Of a DNA stretch of 64,000 bases, positions 8,893 to 18,963 are shown in pieces. Each line of letters opens with the position of its first letter. Within the stretch, counting starts at the first letter, position 1. Below the pieces are notes generated by a model that was not told the origin of the DNA, searched no databases, and saw only the letters and a program-made list of their open reading frames with translations. The position numbers and the translations under genes are program-made. This DNA is from DATLMR01 sp035634255 (GTDB lineage Bacteria > Acidobacteriota > Blastocatellia > UBA7656): positions 1 through 64,000 of the forward strand of contig DASQDI010000043.1 in assembly GCA_035634255.1 (NCBI GenBank). The letters run 5' to 3'.

Positions 8893-11763
8893 ATGGATAG
8901 AGGCCAGGAGAATACCCCTGATAATTCGCCCTCGTCGGAGGGGGGCCGGAAGCCTTCGGAGAATGAGCCGGAGGCGTCCGCGCTTTCGGCCCGGCTGTCC
9001 GCGGCGCGGGAAATGATAGACCGTCTCTCGTCGCAGCTCGAACGCGAGCGAGAAAGCAGAGAGAGCCTCGCCGGCCTTCTCAGAGACGAGCAGGCCAACC
9101 TGCGGCTACTCGTCTCCGAGATGTCGGAGCAGCACAGAATGAGCGACCAGCAGATCAGCGATTACAGGGAGCAGGTCGCTTCGCTCGTGGAGATCCTCGC
9201 CCGGCACCGGGGCGGCGGGGAGATAAGCGACAGAGAGAGGAGCGATAGACAGAGACTTGAGGCGGAGAGGGCCTCGCTGTCGCCCGAGCGGCGGGAGCGG
9301 GACGAGACCGAACTTCTCTCGGAGCTGGTGCGGAAAGAGTCGGAGGTGGTCGCGCTCAGGAACCGCCTCGCCGAAGCGGAGCGCAACCTCAAAGAACAGG
9401 CCGAAGAAAGCAAGAGGGCCATCACCGCGCGCGACCAGAAGCTGGCATGGCTGTCGGCGCACACGGCCGAAAAGGAGCGGGCGGTCCACTTCCTGTCGAC
9501 CAGCCTGTCCGACCTGCAAACCCATCTCGACAGGATGAACTACTCGATAGGCTGGCGGTTGCTGAACCGGTACGGGCGGATCAAATACCGCTACCTGCTT
9601 CCCGTTTACCGAATCCTGGGCCTCCTGCCGGAAGACGTAAAGCCATCCGATCGGGCGCAAGCCCTGCCGCCGCCCGTGCTCTCGGGGCCGACGATCTCGG
9701 AACTGCTCGAATCGCTGAGGCTGCCGGAGTCGTTCGAGGAGGCCGATTTTTATGGCCCGCTCACCCTGCTCCCGCACTTGAAAGAGGAGGAGATCGAGCC
9801 GATCCTGGAAAACCGCCCGCGGGAGAACTCGGCGCGAAAGCCCGACGTGATCTGCTTCTCCATCATCGACTGGGAGTTCCGCTACCAGAGGCCGCAGCAG
9901 ATAATGTCGCAGTTCGCGGCCAGCGGCCACCGGGTCTTTTACATAAGCCCCTCGCGATTCCAGCCGAAGGAGGCGGGCTCGCGCGTCTCCGTCAAAGAGA
10001 TAAAGAAGAACGTCTACGAAGTCTCCCTGATGCTTGAGCAGTCGTTCGACATATATTCGTCGGTGCTGGAAGGCCAGTGCCTTCAGGCGTGCCTCGCCTC
10101 CCTGGATGAGCTGCGCGGCACGTTCAACATCAACGAGGCCATCAACTACGTGATGATCGCCTCGTGGTCAGAGGCCGCGCTCGCGTCGGGCGAGCGGTGG
10201 GGCTGGCGCGTCGTCTACGACTGCATGGACGAGTGGGAGAACTTCCCCGGAATCAAGCGGAACATACTCGACCACGAGTTGGAACTGGTCGCCAACTGCG
10301 ACCTGCTCGTGGTCACCGCGCAGAGGCTCTACGAGAAGTGGGAGCCTTACAAACGGCCCATGGTCCTCGCCCGCAACGGCGTGGATTACGACTTCTACTC
10401 GAAACATTACCGCCCGAACACTCTGCTGCCGAACCTGAAAGGGCCGATCATCGGCTACTACGGGGCCATCGCCGACTGGTTCGACCTGGAGCTCATGGAG
10501 CGCGTGGCGGAGGCGCGGCCGGATTACACGTTCGTACTGCTCGGGGGCGTCTTCGACGTGGACGTGTCGGGCCTGAAGCGCCTCCCCAACGTCCACCTGC
10601 TGGGCCAGCAGCCTTACGAGACGATGCCCCAGTACCTTTATCACTTCGATGTCTGCATAATCCCGTTCAAGATCAACTCGATCACGGAAGCGACCGACCC
10701 GGTGAAAGTCTACGAATACCTGAGCGGCGGGAAGCCGGTCGTTTCGGTCGCCCTGCCGGAGCTTGAGCCTTACAAGGAGCACCTCTACATCGCGTCCGGC
10801 GCGGAAGATTTTCTGGACAAGCTCGACGCGGCGGTCTCGGAAGACGACGGGGCGAGGGCCTCCGAGCGGAAGGCCCTCGCCAGCCTGCACACGTGGGAGA
10901 ACCGGTACAAGGCCATCGAAGCGGAGCTCACCCGCCTCGCCCCGCGCGCGAGCATCGTCATCGTAACCTACAACAACCTGGCCCTGACGAGGCTCTGCGT
11001 CGAGAGCGTCATCCGGAACACCGATTACCCGAATTACGAGGTCATAGTCGTCGATAACGACTCGTCGGACCAGACCAGAGGGTACCTGCGTTACATCGCG
11101 AGCCGGGACCCGCGCGTCTCGATCATCCTCAACCGGAAGAACGAGGGCTTCGCCAGGGCCAACAATCAGGGCATAGCGCACTCGACGGGGGAGCGGATCG
11201 TCCTGCTCAACAACGACACGGTAGTCCCTCCGGGGTGGCTGACCCGCCTGCTGCGCCACCTCGAAGACGAGCGCGTAGGGCTGGTCGGCCCGGTCACGAA
11301 TTTCGTCGGCAACGAAGCCAAGCTCGACGTGCCCTACCGCACGTGGTCAGAGATGGAGGCGTTCGCCGGGGACTACACGCGCGCCCACGACGAGCTCGCG
11401 GCCGACATTCACATGCTGGCCATGTTCTGCGTCGCCTTTCGCAGGGAGGTGTGGGAAGAGATCGGCCCGCTCGACGAGGAGTTCGGCGTCGGCATGTTCG
11501 AGGACGACGACTACTCGATGAGGCTCAAAAAGGCCGGCTACCGCGTGATCTGCGCCGCGGACGCTTTCGTCCATCACTTCGGGCAGGCCGCCTTCAAGAA
11601 GCTGATCACGACGGGCGATTACAACCCTCTGTTCGAGAAGAATCGCAAGTATTACGAAGCGAAGTGGAAGACCAAGTGGGTGCCGCACAAGCAGGTCCCT
11701 CTGAGATTCGAGCGCCACTCAATCGATAGGAAAAGGAAGCGCGTCGAACCGGCGCGCATCTGA
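8893..11763 (+). CDS. Large glycosyltransferase: coiled coil + GT4-like domain + GT2 domain
   Basis: 956 residues from ATG 8893, chosen over 8869 because AGAGAAGAG lies about nine bases upstream of it. Residues about 25-205 are a charged coiled coil, very rich in Glu and Arg. At about 216-235 there is an IGWRLLNRYGRIKYR stretch of the kind seen in front of glycan-assembly transferases. Residues about 315-680 are a GT-B fold transferase (IGYYGAIADWFD, LPNVHLLG, then ATDPVKVYEYLSGGKPVV for nucleotide-sugar binding). Residues about 687-930 are a GT-A family 2 transferase (VIVTYNN, VVDNDSSD, and NNDT as the metal-binding motif near 772; FEDDDYSMR later). No signal peptide or membrane segment is seen, so it should act in the cytoplasm, possibly on O-antigen, exopolysaccharide or a glycoprotein. 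Both domains keep their motifs, so it may add two different sugars. Confidence 0.85.
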   Translation: MDRGQENTPDNSPSSEGGRKPSENEPEASALSARLSAAREMIDRLSSQLERERESRESLAGLLRDEQANLRLLVSEMSEQHRMSDQQISDYREQVASLVEILARHRGGGEISDRERSDRQRLEAERASLSPERRERDETELLSELVRKESEVVALRNRLAEAERNLKEQAEESKRAITARDQKLAWLSAHTAEKERAVHFLSTSLSDLQTHLDRMNYSIGWRLLNRYGRIKYRYLLPVYRILGLLPEDVKPSDRAQALPPPVLSGPTISELLESLRLPESFEEADFYGPLTLLPHLKEEEIEPILENRPRENSARKPDVICFSIIDWEFRYQRPQQIMSQFAASGHRVFYISPSRFQPKEAGSRVSVKEIKKNVYEVSLMLEQSFDIYSSVLEGQCLQACLASLDELRGTFNINEAINYVMIASWSEAALASGERWGWRVVYDCMDEWENFPGIKRNILDHELELVANCDLLVVTAQRLYEKWEPYKRPMVLARNGVDYDFYSKHYRPNTLLPNLKGPIIGYYGAIADWFDLELMERVAEARPDYTFVLLGGVFDVDVSGLKRLPNVHLLGQQPYETMPQYLYHFDVCIIPFKINSITEATDPVKVYEYLSGGKPVVSVALPELEPYKEHLYIASGAEDFLDKLDAAVSEDDGARASERKALASLHTWENRYKAIEAELTRLAPRASIVIVTYNNLALTRLCVESVIRNTDYPNYEVIVVDNDSSDQTRGYLRYIASRDPRVSIILNRKNEGFARANNQGIAHSTGERIVLLNNDTVVPPGWLTRLLRHLEDERVGLVGPVTNFVGNEAKLDVPYRTWSEMEAFAGDYTRAHDELAADIHMLAMFCVAFRREVWEEIGPLDEEFGVGMFEDDDYSMRLKKAGYRVICAADAFVHHFGQAAFKKLITTGDYNPLFEKNRKYYEAKWKTKWVPHKQVPLRFERHSIDRKRKRVEPARI

Positions 11764-11823
11764 TCGTGTCGGCCCTTCATTTTAACCTCAATTTCATTCG
11801 ACCTGTCGCACGGGAGGACGGAG

Positions 11824-12657
11824 ATGCCTTTGACGAACGAGACGCTGCGAGAGCGGCTCAAAAACCAGCAATGGACCTCGCACAACATTCGCCTGTCTGA
11901 CGAGATCATGACGATGCCGGGGCAGCCGGATTTCATGGAGACGGACCAGCGCCTCCATTCCGTCATGCGGGTGCTGTCGGTGCTTTACCGGGGGGATTTC
12001 GCCAGCCTGCGGGTCGCGGACCTGGGCTGCCTCGAAGGGGGCTTCACGCTGGCGCTCGCCAGGCGCGGGGCCGCCGCGCTCGGCGTCGAGGCGCGCGCGC
12101 TGAACCTCGACAAGTGCCTGCTGCTCAAAGAGCACTTCGGCCTGCCGAACCTCGACTTCGTCCAGGGGGACGTGAAAGAGTTCACGCGGGACAGCTTCGG
12201 GCAGTTCGACGCGGTGATGGCGCTCGGCATTCTCTACCACCTCGACCGGCCCGTCGAGTGGCTGCGCCAGCTCGCCCCCGTCACGAAAGGCGTGCTCGTA
12301 GTCGAGACGCACTACGCGCCGGCGGACGACGCGGCCCTGGCGGAGATAGACCCCCGCATATCGAACCTGAGCCCCATAGAGGCTTTCGACGTGGCGGGCC
12401 AGAGCTACAAGGGCCGGTGGTTTTTCGAGTACGACAAGAGCGTTGACCGCGAGAGTCAGCTCTGGGCCTCTTACTCGAACCGCTCGTCCTTCTGGCTGAC
12501 CAGGGAGTCTCTGCTGCTGGCCCTGATCCACGCGGGCTTCGACGTGGTGTTCGAGCAGCAGGACTACTCGGCGCGGTTCTTCGATCACTTCAGCAAGAAA
12601 TTCCCGCGCGGCATATTTATAGGGATCAACAGCGCGAGCTTTGCAAGGTCTTTGTAA
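11824..12657 (+). CDS. Class I SAM-dependent methyltransferase
   Basis: 277 residues, with GGGAGGACGGAG directly before ATG 11824. Motif I reads VADLGCLEGGFTLALARRGA (residues about 60-79) and binds S-adenosylmethionine; an acidic residue follows at the end of the second strand (GVEAR), then FVQGDVKEF and the fourth strand with FDAVMALGILYHL. The LGCLEGGF form and the following ILYHLDRP are like those of CmoB-related and sugar-modifying methyltransferases. It lies 60 bases after the glycosyltransferase, on the same strand, so it may methylate a sugar or lipid in the same glycan. The acceptor is not known. Confidence 0.75.
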   Translation: MPLTNETLRERLKNQQWTSHNIRLSDEIMTMPGQPDFMETDQRLHSVMRVLSVLYRGDFASLRVADLGCLEGGFTLALARRGAAALGVEARALNLDKCLLLKEHFGLPNLDFVQGDVKEFTRDSFGQFDAVMALGILYHLDRPVEWLRQLAPVTKGVLVVETHYAPADDAALAEIDPRISNLSPIEAFDVAGQSYKGRWFFEYDKSVDRESQLWASYSNRSSFWLTRESLLLALIHAGFDVVFEQQDYSARFFDHFSKKFPRGIFIGINSASFARSL

Positions 12658-12873
12658 GATATGATCCCGGTATTTAGTATCGACGCGCGGCGTCAAACAT
12701 AGTATGCTTCATGACTCCCATCGGACAGAACATGCAGACAAGAGAGGGACGGAGCTATATCTAACCCTCCGACGACCGGATCAGCGCAACCGAGGGCGGG
12801 GCCCAAGCAGTGGAGGTGTAATGCGAACATCAGGGCGGGCCCGCTCGGGGAAATTCAACACCGAAGGAAGCCA

Positions 12874-15630
12874 ATGAAGAGACACAAAAAACCCGAGCCT
12901 GCGAGAGCGCAGGGCAAGAACCGAGTCACCCAGGCTGCTATCATCCGCGCAGCATTGGCGCTGATCCTTGTTGTATTCGCGATCATAATCAGTCTGCTTC
13001 CCATCAGGAATGGAAATGTAAGCGCTTCACCTTCCGCGCCCGCCGATCTGTGGGAAAGAGTTGATGGCCAGGACCTGTTGAGAGATGCTTCGGCGAGCCA
13101 GTCATTGCCGGGCTCTTTCAAGGCCGCGCGCCTGAATCGTGACGCGCTCTCGCGGCTCCTCGAACAGGCCCCGATGGAGTTCACCGACGCGGCTAAAGAT
13201 AAGCGGGTGGTCCTGAGCGTCCCCATGCCGGATGGCTCGTTCGCGCGGTTCCGCATAGAGGAATCCCCGGTCATGGAGCCGGGGCTTGCGGCCCAGTTCC
13301 CCGAGATCAGGACTTACCGCGGTCAGGGCCTCGACGACCCCACCGCCACGGCGCGCTTCGACCTGACCCCGAAAGGCTTCCACGGCTACATCCTCTCTTC
13401 ATCGAACACGGTCTACACCGATCCCATGTCTGACGGCGGCTCGGACATTTACATCAGCTACAACAAGCGCGAGTTCCCGAAGGAAGCGACCGATTTTCAA
13501 TGCCTCGTCACCGACGCCGACGAAGTGCTGCGGGTGCCGGAAGTGGACGGCTCGCTCGACCTGATATCGGGGGCGACGCTACGCACCTACCGCCTCGCGC
13601 TCGCGGCCACGGGCGAATACACGGCGGCGGCGGGCGGCACGGTGGCGGCCGCGACCGCGCGGATGGCTACGACGATGAATCGCGTGAACGGGGTCTACGA
13701 GCGAGACCTCTCCGTGCGGCTCATCCTGGTCGCCAACAACGCCAGCATCGTCTTCACCAACAGCGCGAGCGACCCTTACAGCAACAACAACGGGAGCGCG
13801 ATGCTCGGGCAGAATCAGACCACGTGCGATAACGTGATTGGCTCGGCGAACTACGACGTCGGCCACGTGTTCAGCACCGGGGGTGGGGGCGTCGCGAGCG
13901 TCGGGGTCCCCTGCATCACCAGCTTTAAAGCCCGAGGGGTGACCGGCCTCCCGAACCCGACGGGAGACGTGTTCGCCATCGACTTCGTCGCGCACGAGAT
14001 GGGTCACCAGTTCGGGGCCCGCCACACTTTCAACGGCTCGGTCGGCAACTGCGCCGGGGGCAACAGGTCGGCCACCGCCGCGTACGAGCCCGGGAGCGGC
14101 TCGACCATCATGGCCTACGCTGGCATCTGCGGAAGCCAGGACATCCAGGACAACAGCAACGATTATTTTCATCACAGGAGCCTGGAAGAGATTAACGCTG
14201 TGCTTGAGTCCACCGGCGGCACCTGCGCGACCACGGCGGCGACCGGGAATACTCCCCCGACCGTCACCGTCGGATCGGCCGTCACGATCCCCGCGCGCAC
14301 GCCCTTCGCCCTTACCGCGACCGGGAGCGACGCCAACGGGGATGCCGTGACCTACTGCTGGGAAGAGTACGACCTCGGCCCCGCGTCGCCTCCCGACGCC
14401 GACTCTGACGGGCAGGCGCGCCCGATCTTCCGATCTTTCAACCCCACGGCGTCTTCCACGCGCACTTTCCCGCAGATGACCGACCTCCTGAATAACGTCT
14501 CGACCTACGGCGAGTCTCTGCCCAACATAAATCGCGTGATGAACTTCCGCGTGACCGCGCGTGACAACCGGTCTGGCAGTGGGGCCATCAACAGCGCGTC
14601 GACGCAGGTGGCTGTCTTTAACACGGGGATACCCTTTCTGGTCGTCACTCCGAACACGGTGGTGAGCTGGGGCGCCGGGTCGTCCCAGACCGTGACGTGG
14701 GAAGTGGCGGGCACGGCGGGCGCTCCGATCAGCGCCGCGGACGTCAAGATATCTCTCTCGACCGATGGCGGCAACACGTTCCCGACCGTCCTCGCGGCGA
14801 GCACCCCTAACGACGGCTCGCATGTTATAACGGTGCCGAACTCGCCGACGAACATGGCGCGGGTCAAGGTCGAAGCCGTCGGGAATATCTTCTTCGATAT
14901 TTCCAACACCAACTTCACAATCACCGGGGCCGCATTCAATGCCGATACGACGGGCGTGTTCCGCTCCTCGAACGGCGCCCTGTTCCTGAAGAACACGAAC
15001 GCCTCCGGGTTCGCGGACATCCTGCTCACGTACGGCATACCGGGTGACATCGCGGTCGCGGGCGACTGGAACGGGGACGGCATCGACACCATAGGAGTCT
15101 ACCGCAACGGGGATTTCCTGCTCCGCAACTCCAACACGAACGGGTTCGCCGACATCGTCGTCACCTTCGGAGCGCCGGGCGACCTGCCAATAGTCGGAGA
15201 CTGGAACGGAGACGGGACTGACACCATAGGCATCTACCGGAACGGCACCTTCCTGCTCCGCAACTCCAACACTCCGGGTGACCCGGAGATAGTCTTCAGC
15301 CTCGGTGTTACGGGAGACGTGCCCATCTCGGGCGACTGGGACGGGAACGGGACCGTCACCACGGGCGTGTTCCGCCCGGCGAACGGGGCGTTGTTCCTAA
15401 AGAACACGAACGCCACGGGGTTCGCCGACATCCTGCTCACGTATGGAGTACCCGGAGACAAACCCGTGACGGGCGACTGGAACGGAGACGGGACCGACAC
15501 GATAGGCGTCTACCGCAACGGAGACTTCCTGCTCCGTAACTCCAACACGAATGGGTTCGCGGACATAGTCTTCACACTCGGAGTAGGCGGGGACTCGCCC
15601 ATCGCGGGCGATTGGGACAACCTCCAGTGA
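12874..15630 (+). CDS. Secreted reprolysin-like zinc metalloprotease (M12B type) with five-blade C-terminal module
   Basis: 918 residues; GAAGGAAG precedes ATG 12874. A hydrophobic segment at about 22-46 is a signal peptide or anchor. Residues about 60-230 look like a propeptide. The catalytic site is HEMGHQFGARH at 374-384 (three zinc-ligand His and the catalytic Glu375), followed by a Met-turn GSTIMAYAG about 30 residues later, as in metzincins. Residues 450-690 contain beta-sandwich stretches that resemble PKD/fibronectin-like domains (PPTVTVGSAVTI; a VVTPNTVVSW stretch). Residues 691-918 are five repeat blades. Blade 1 is most like blade 4 and blade 2 most like blade 5, pointing to duplication inside the module. 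The protein is probably exported and matured by removal of the propeptide. The module may hold the protease at a surface or substrate. Confidence 0.85.
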   Translation: MKRHKKPEPARAQGKNRVTQAAIIRAALALILVVFAIIISLLPIRNGNVSASPSAPADLWERVDGQDLLRDASASQSLPGSFKAARLNRDALSRLLEQAPMEFTDAAKDKRVVLSVPMPDGSFARFRIEESPVMEPGLAAQFPEIRTYRGQGLDDPTATARFDLTPKGFHGYILSSSNTVYTDPMSDGGSDIYISYNKREFPKEATDFQCLVTDADEVLRVPEVDGSLDLISGATLRTYRLALAATGEYTAAAGGTVAAATARMATTMNRVNGVYERDLSVRLILVANNASIVFTNSASDPYSNNNGSAMLGQNQTTCDNVIGSANYDVGHVFSTGGGGVASVGVPCITSFKARGVTGLPNPTGDVFAIDFVAHEMGHQFGARHTFNGSVGNCAGGNRSATAAYEPGSGSTIMAYAGICGSQDIQDNSNDYFHHRSLEEINAVLESTGGTCATTAATGNTPPTVTVGSAVTIPARTPFALTATGSDANGDAVTYCWEEYDLGPASPPDADSDGQARPIFRSFNPTASSTRTFPQMTDLLNNVSTYGESLPNINRVMNFRVTARDNRSGSGAINSASTQVAVFNTGIPFLVVTPNTVVSWGAGSSQTVTWEVAGTAGAPISAADVKISLSTDGGNTFPTVLAASTPNDGSHVITVPNSPTNMARVKVEAVGNIFFDISNTNFTITGAAFNADTTGVFRSSNGALFLKNTNASGFADILLTYGIPGDIAVAGDWNGDGIDTIGVYRNGDFLLRNSNTNGFADIVVTFGAPGDLPIVGDWNGDGTDTIGIYRNGTFLLRNSNTPGDPEIVFSLGVTGDVPISGDWDGNGTVTTGVFRPANGALFLKNTNATGFADILLTYGVPGDKPVTGDWNGDGTDTIGVYRNGDFLLRNSNTNGFADIVFTLGVGGDSPIAGDWDNLQ

Positions 15631-15668
15631 GGAAGTGACAACTATCGTCTAACACGTCGTAACTGATC

Positions 15669-15693
15669 GGGGGCCTGAAATATTCAGGCCCCT
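15669..15693 (+). terminator. Hairpin between protease and STAND gene, reaching the next start codon
   Basis: GGGGCCTGAA (15670-15679) and TTCAGGCCCC (15683-15692) form a 10-bp stem around only three bases. It can terminate the protease transcript, though the T tract is weak. It ends ten bases before ATG 15703 and occupies the place of that gene's ribosome binding site. Confidence 0.55.
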
Positions 15694-15702
15694 TCATCTC
15701 AT

Positions 15703-18699
15703 ATGCCTCAGCAGCCAAAAGTGATTGTAAGCAGCACCGCGCTCGACTTGCCGGAGCATCGCAAAGAAGTAATGGATGCCTGCGCGCGGCAGGGCATGCT
15801 CGCGCTCATGATGGAGCACTTGCCGGCGAGCGACTCGCAGGCGATTGAGATATCGCTCAAGCTGGTAGACGAGGCGGATATTTATGTCGGGGTGTTCGCG
15901 CACCGCTACGGCTACGTGCCGGAGCAGGATAACCCCCAGGGAATCTCGATAACCGAGATGGAATACGACCGCGCGGTCGAGCGCGGAATGCCGCGCCTGA
16001 TCTTCCTGATCGATAAGGATCATGCGATTAAGATTGGCGATGTGGAGATGGGCGAAGGCGCGGCTAAGCTGAATGCTTTCAAGGACCGCTTGCGGACCGG
16101 CAATATCGTCAATCATTTCAAATCGCCTGTTGACCTTCGCGCGCACGTGATAAACAGCCTGTCGCGACATCGCCAGCCCGACCTTATGGCGTTCCATTAC
16201 GTCAGCGACATTCCCGAGCCGCCTGAATCTTACATCGCGCACCCTTACACTTTATTGCAAACGCACAGGCTGGTCGGCCGCCAGCAGGAGCTTAGCCTGC
16301 TGACCGACTGGGTGACGAAGCGGCAGGACAGTATCTACTGGACGCGCATAATGAACATCGTCGCGATTGGAGGCATGGGCAAGAGCGCGTTGACATGGAA
16401 GTGGTTCAACGACATCGCTCCGCATGAGATGAACCCGCTCGCGGGGAGGATGTGGTGGAGCTTTTACGAATCGGACGCGACGTTTGAAAACTTCGTCACC
16501 CGCGCGCTGGCGTACGCGACTCGGCGCCCTCTTGAAGAGGTGCAGAGGATTCCAAAGCCCGAGCGCGAAGATCAATTGTTAAGGGCTCTGGACCAGAAGC
16601 CGTTCCTGCTCGTGCTCGACGGGTTGGAGCGGATCTTAATCGCATATGCGCGGATGGATGCGGCGCATCTTAGCGATGATGATTTTGATAAAGAGACGGC
16701 GAATTTTGTAGCGAAGGCTTATGGCTTACCGGAAAGCGCGGCTCAATCATTCACGGGCGAGCACAGGCTTCGCAAGACGGCCGACCCGCGCGCGGGTTCA
16801 TTCCTTCGCAAACTGGCGAACGTGCGCGCCTCGCGTATCCTTGTCAGCACGCGGTTATACCCGGCGGACTTGCAGACAGTAACGGGCGAGCCATCACATG
16901 GTTGTTTTGCGATCTTCTTACCCGGCTTAGCCGACAACGACGCGCTGGACCTGTGGCGCTCGTTTAATGTTAGCGGCGCGCGCGAATCGCTCATTCCTCT
17001 TTTCAATCAATTTGAGAAACACCCTCTTTTAATTCAGGCGCTCGCGAGTGAGGTCGCTAAATACCGTCGCGCGCCGGGCGATTATGAACGTTGGCAGCGA
17101 GACCACCCCGATTTCAACCCTTTCAGCCTGCCGCTGGTGAATGTCAAATCCCATGTAGTCGACTTCGCTCTGCGAGGGGTAGATGATAAAGCTCGGCAAG
17201 TGCTGCATACTATCGCCGCGTTTCGCATGCCCGCGAGTTATGACACGCTTGCCGCCGTGTTGTGCGAAGGAAATCCCTGCGCCGATGAACGCGAGTTGGA
17301 TGCGATACTGGTCGAGTTAGAGGATCGCGGTCTGATCGGGTGGGACAAGCGCGCTAACCGCTACGACCTCCATCCGATTGTGCGCGGTGTAGTATGGAGT
17401 CGTCTAGGCGAAGATACACGGCATGACGTTTATACTACCTTACACACGCACTTTGAAGCATTTCCAAAGATTGACGATTGGAAGAAAGTCGGCAGTCTGG
17501 AAGACCTAACGTCTGCTATAGAGTTATACAGCACGCTAATTGGCCTGGGGCGTTATGACGATGCTTTTGTAGTCTTTTTGGATCAATTGGATGAAGCCAT
17601 GTTCTATCGCCTGAGCGCTAGCCGCCAAAGGGTTGAACTCCTGGAGATGCTCCTTCCTGATGGATTAGACCAATTGCCCCGTTTGAGCAAGGCTGCAAAT
17701 CAATCCAACACTCTCCATATGCTAGCGCTGGGATATAGGTTCAGTGGTCAACCGGGGCGCGCGGTCCCGTTGTATCGCCGTGCTAATACTATGGATGCTG
17801 AGATGAATGACAACGATAATCTCAGTGTTGGCCTAGCCGAGCTGGCATACACATTGCGGCTATACGGCGCATTGTACGAATCAGACTCGGCTGCGTGTCG
17901 CGCCTTGATCATTGGCGTCGGGCACGGTGATCGCTTTAACGAAGCGGCTTGCCTGGATTTGATTGGATCAGCACTGGCTACACAGGGGCTTGAGAACGAA
18001 TCCAATTCTGCCCTTCAGCGAGCATTGCGAATTCGTATAGCACAGCTTGATGATCAAGGCGAAGGCGTTACCAATTTCTATCTGGCACAGAGAGCGCTAT
18101 GGTTCGGCGAGTTTGCTACGGCACTATTGTTTGCAAACCGTGCTTGGGAATTGGCTGATGTACAAAAACTTGAAGGCGATTTCATCTACGCGGCGCGGGT
18201 GCAAGGCGAGGCGGCGTTGGGCCTGAATAATTTCGCCACTGCTGATGAGCGTCTTCACCATGCGCTCACTCGCGCGAGAGCGGTGAATTTAGTTGAAGAA
18301 GAACTTCCTGCGCTGATAGCACTGGCGGAGTTGCGGCGGCGGCAAGATGATTTAAAAGCGGCACGAGAACTTCTTGATGATGTGTGGGAGCCAGCCGAGC
18401 GCGGGCCGTATGTGCTCTTTCACGCGGACGCATTCAATGCGCTCGCACAAATTGAGCGTGACGCGAGCAATCTTTCCGAGGCAATCGAGGCGGCGACGAA
18501 AGCGTACCGGCTCGCGTGGTGCGACGGGCCGCCGTTCGCCTATCACTGGGGGCTGGAGAAAGCGCGGAAACACCTGCGAGAGCTTGGCGCGCCCGAGCCT
18601 GACATGCCGCCGTTCGATCAATCTAAATTTGAGCCGATGCCCGAAGTCGAGATCGACCCCGAGGATGAATTTCATGCGGGAGATACCGCCGACGATTAA
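15703..18699 (+). CDS. STAND NTPase: DUF4062 + NB-ARC-like ATPase + TPR (copy 1)
   Basis: 998 residues in three parts. Residues 1-165 match DUF4062 (KVIVSSTALDLPEHRKEV, a YVGVFAHRYGYVP strand, ITEMEYDRA), a domain seen at the front of NLR-like proteins in bacteria and in animal NWD1/TEP1. Residues about 190-470 are a P-loop NTPase: GGMGKS at 223-228 (Walker A), FLLVLDGLERIL near 300-311 (Walker B), and SRILVSTRLYP, the usual later NB-ARC motif. A winged-helix region (LEDRGLIGWDKR) follows near 550, then TPR-like helices to the end. This architecture is that of signal-transduction NTPases, some of which are anti-phage sensors; a defence role here is inference. Codons are AT-richer (TTA, AAT, ATT) than those of neighbours, suggesting transfer. 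A paralogue lies inverted at 30423. No Shine-Dalgarno site is visible; a hairpin abuts the start. Confidence 0.85.
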   Translation: MPQQPKVIVSSTALDLPEHRKEVMDACARQGMLALMMEHLPASDSQAIEISLKLVDEADIYVGVFAHRYGYVPEQDNPQGISITEMEYDRAVERGMPRLIFLIDKDHAIKIGDVEMGEGAAKLNAFKDRLRTGNIVNHFKSPVDLRAHVINSLSRHRQPDLMAFHYVSDIPEPPESYIAHPYTLLQTHRLVGRQQELSLLTDWVTKRQDSIYWTRIMNIVAIGGMGKSALTWKWFNDIAPHEMNPLAGRMWWSFYESDATFENFVTRALAYATRRPLEEVQRIPKPEREDQLLRALDQKPFLLVLDGLERILIAYARMDAAHLSDDDFDKETANFVAKAYGLPESAAQSFTGEHRLRKTADPRAGSFLRKLANVRASRILVSTRLYPADLQTVTGEPSHGCFAIFLPGLADNDALDLWRSFNVSGARESLIPLFNQFEKHPLLIQALASEVAKYRRAPGDYERWQRDHPDFNPFSLPLVNVKSHVVDFALRGVDDKARQVLHTIAAFRMPASYDTLAAVLCEGNPCADERELDAILVELEDRGLIGWDKRANRYDLHPIVRGVVWSRLGEDTRHDVYTTLHTHFEAFPKIDDWKKVGSLEDLTSAIELYSTLIGLGRYDDAFVVFLDQLDEAMFYRLSASRQRVELLEMLLPDGLDQLPRLSKAANQSNTLHMLALGYRFSGQPGRAVPLYRRANTMDAEMNDNDNLSVGLAELAYTLRLYGALYESDSAACRALIIGVGHGDRFNEAACLDLIGSALATQGLENESNSALQRALRIRIAQLDDQGEGVTNFYLAQRALWFGEFATALLFANRAWELADVQKLEGDFIYAARVQGEAALGLNNFATADERLHHALTRARAVNLVEEELPALIALAELRRRQDDLKAARELLDDVWEPAERGPYVLFHADAFNALAQIERDASNLSEAIEAATKAYRLAWCDGPPFAYHWGLEKARKHLRELGAPEPDMPPFDQSKFEPMPEVEIDPEDEFHAGDTADD

Positions 18700-18963
18700 T
18701 GCGACCGGCGATTTCAGGCGCGGCTGACTTTCTCTCAACTCTCCTGCCTAACGATTCGATGTGCCGTCGCATTGCCCGGTCAGGAAACATCTTTAACCTT
18801 CGTCAGGCGCGGGGCAAATTTGAGGCGTCGAATTTATTCGCTTTGAAGCATGGCAGCGACGGGGAAAAGGTAGTATAAGTGGGTTTCCATTCCTGCTGAG
18901 GCTCCGCGGGGCTGGCGCGAAACAAGCAAAAAGCCTGAACGTAAGGAGGGCGAAGAAACCTGA
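18700..18963. other. Intergenic region before the flotillin operon
   Basis: No gene or clear terminator. A TATAAG at 18874-18879 could be a -10 box, but no -35 box stands at a proper distance. AAGGAGGG near 18941-18948 is the likely ribosome site for the next gene, though somewhat far from its ATG. Confidence 0.4.

Noticed and set aside
14941..15630. DNA repeats as a CRISPR or satellite array
   Set aside because: The periodicity is codon-based, units are diverged, and it lies inside an open frame as protein blades.
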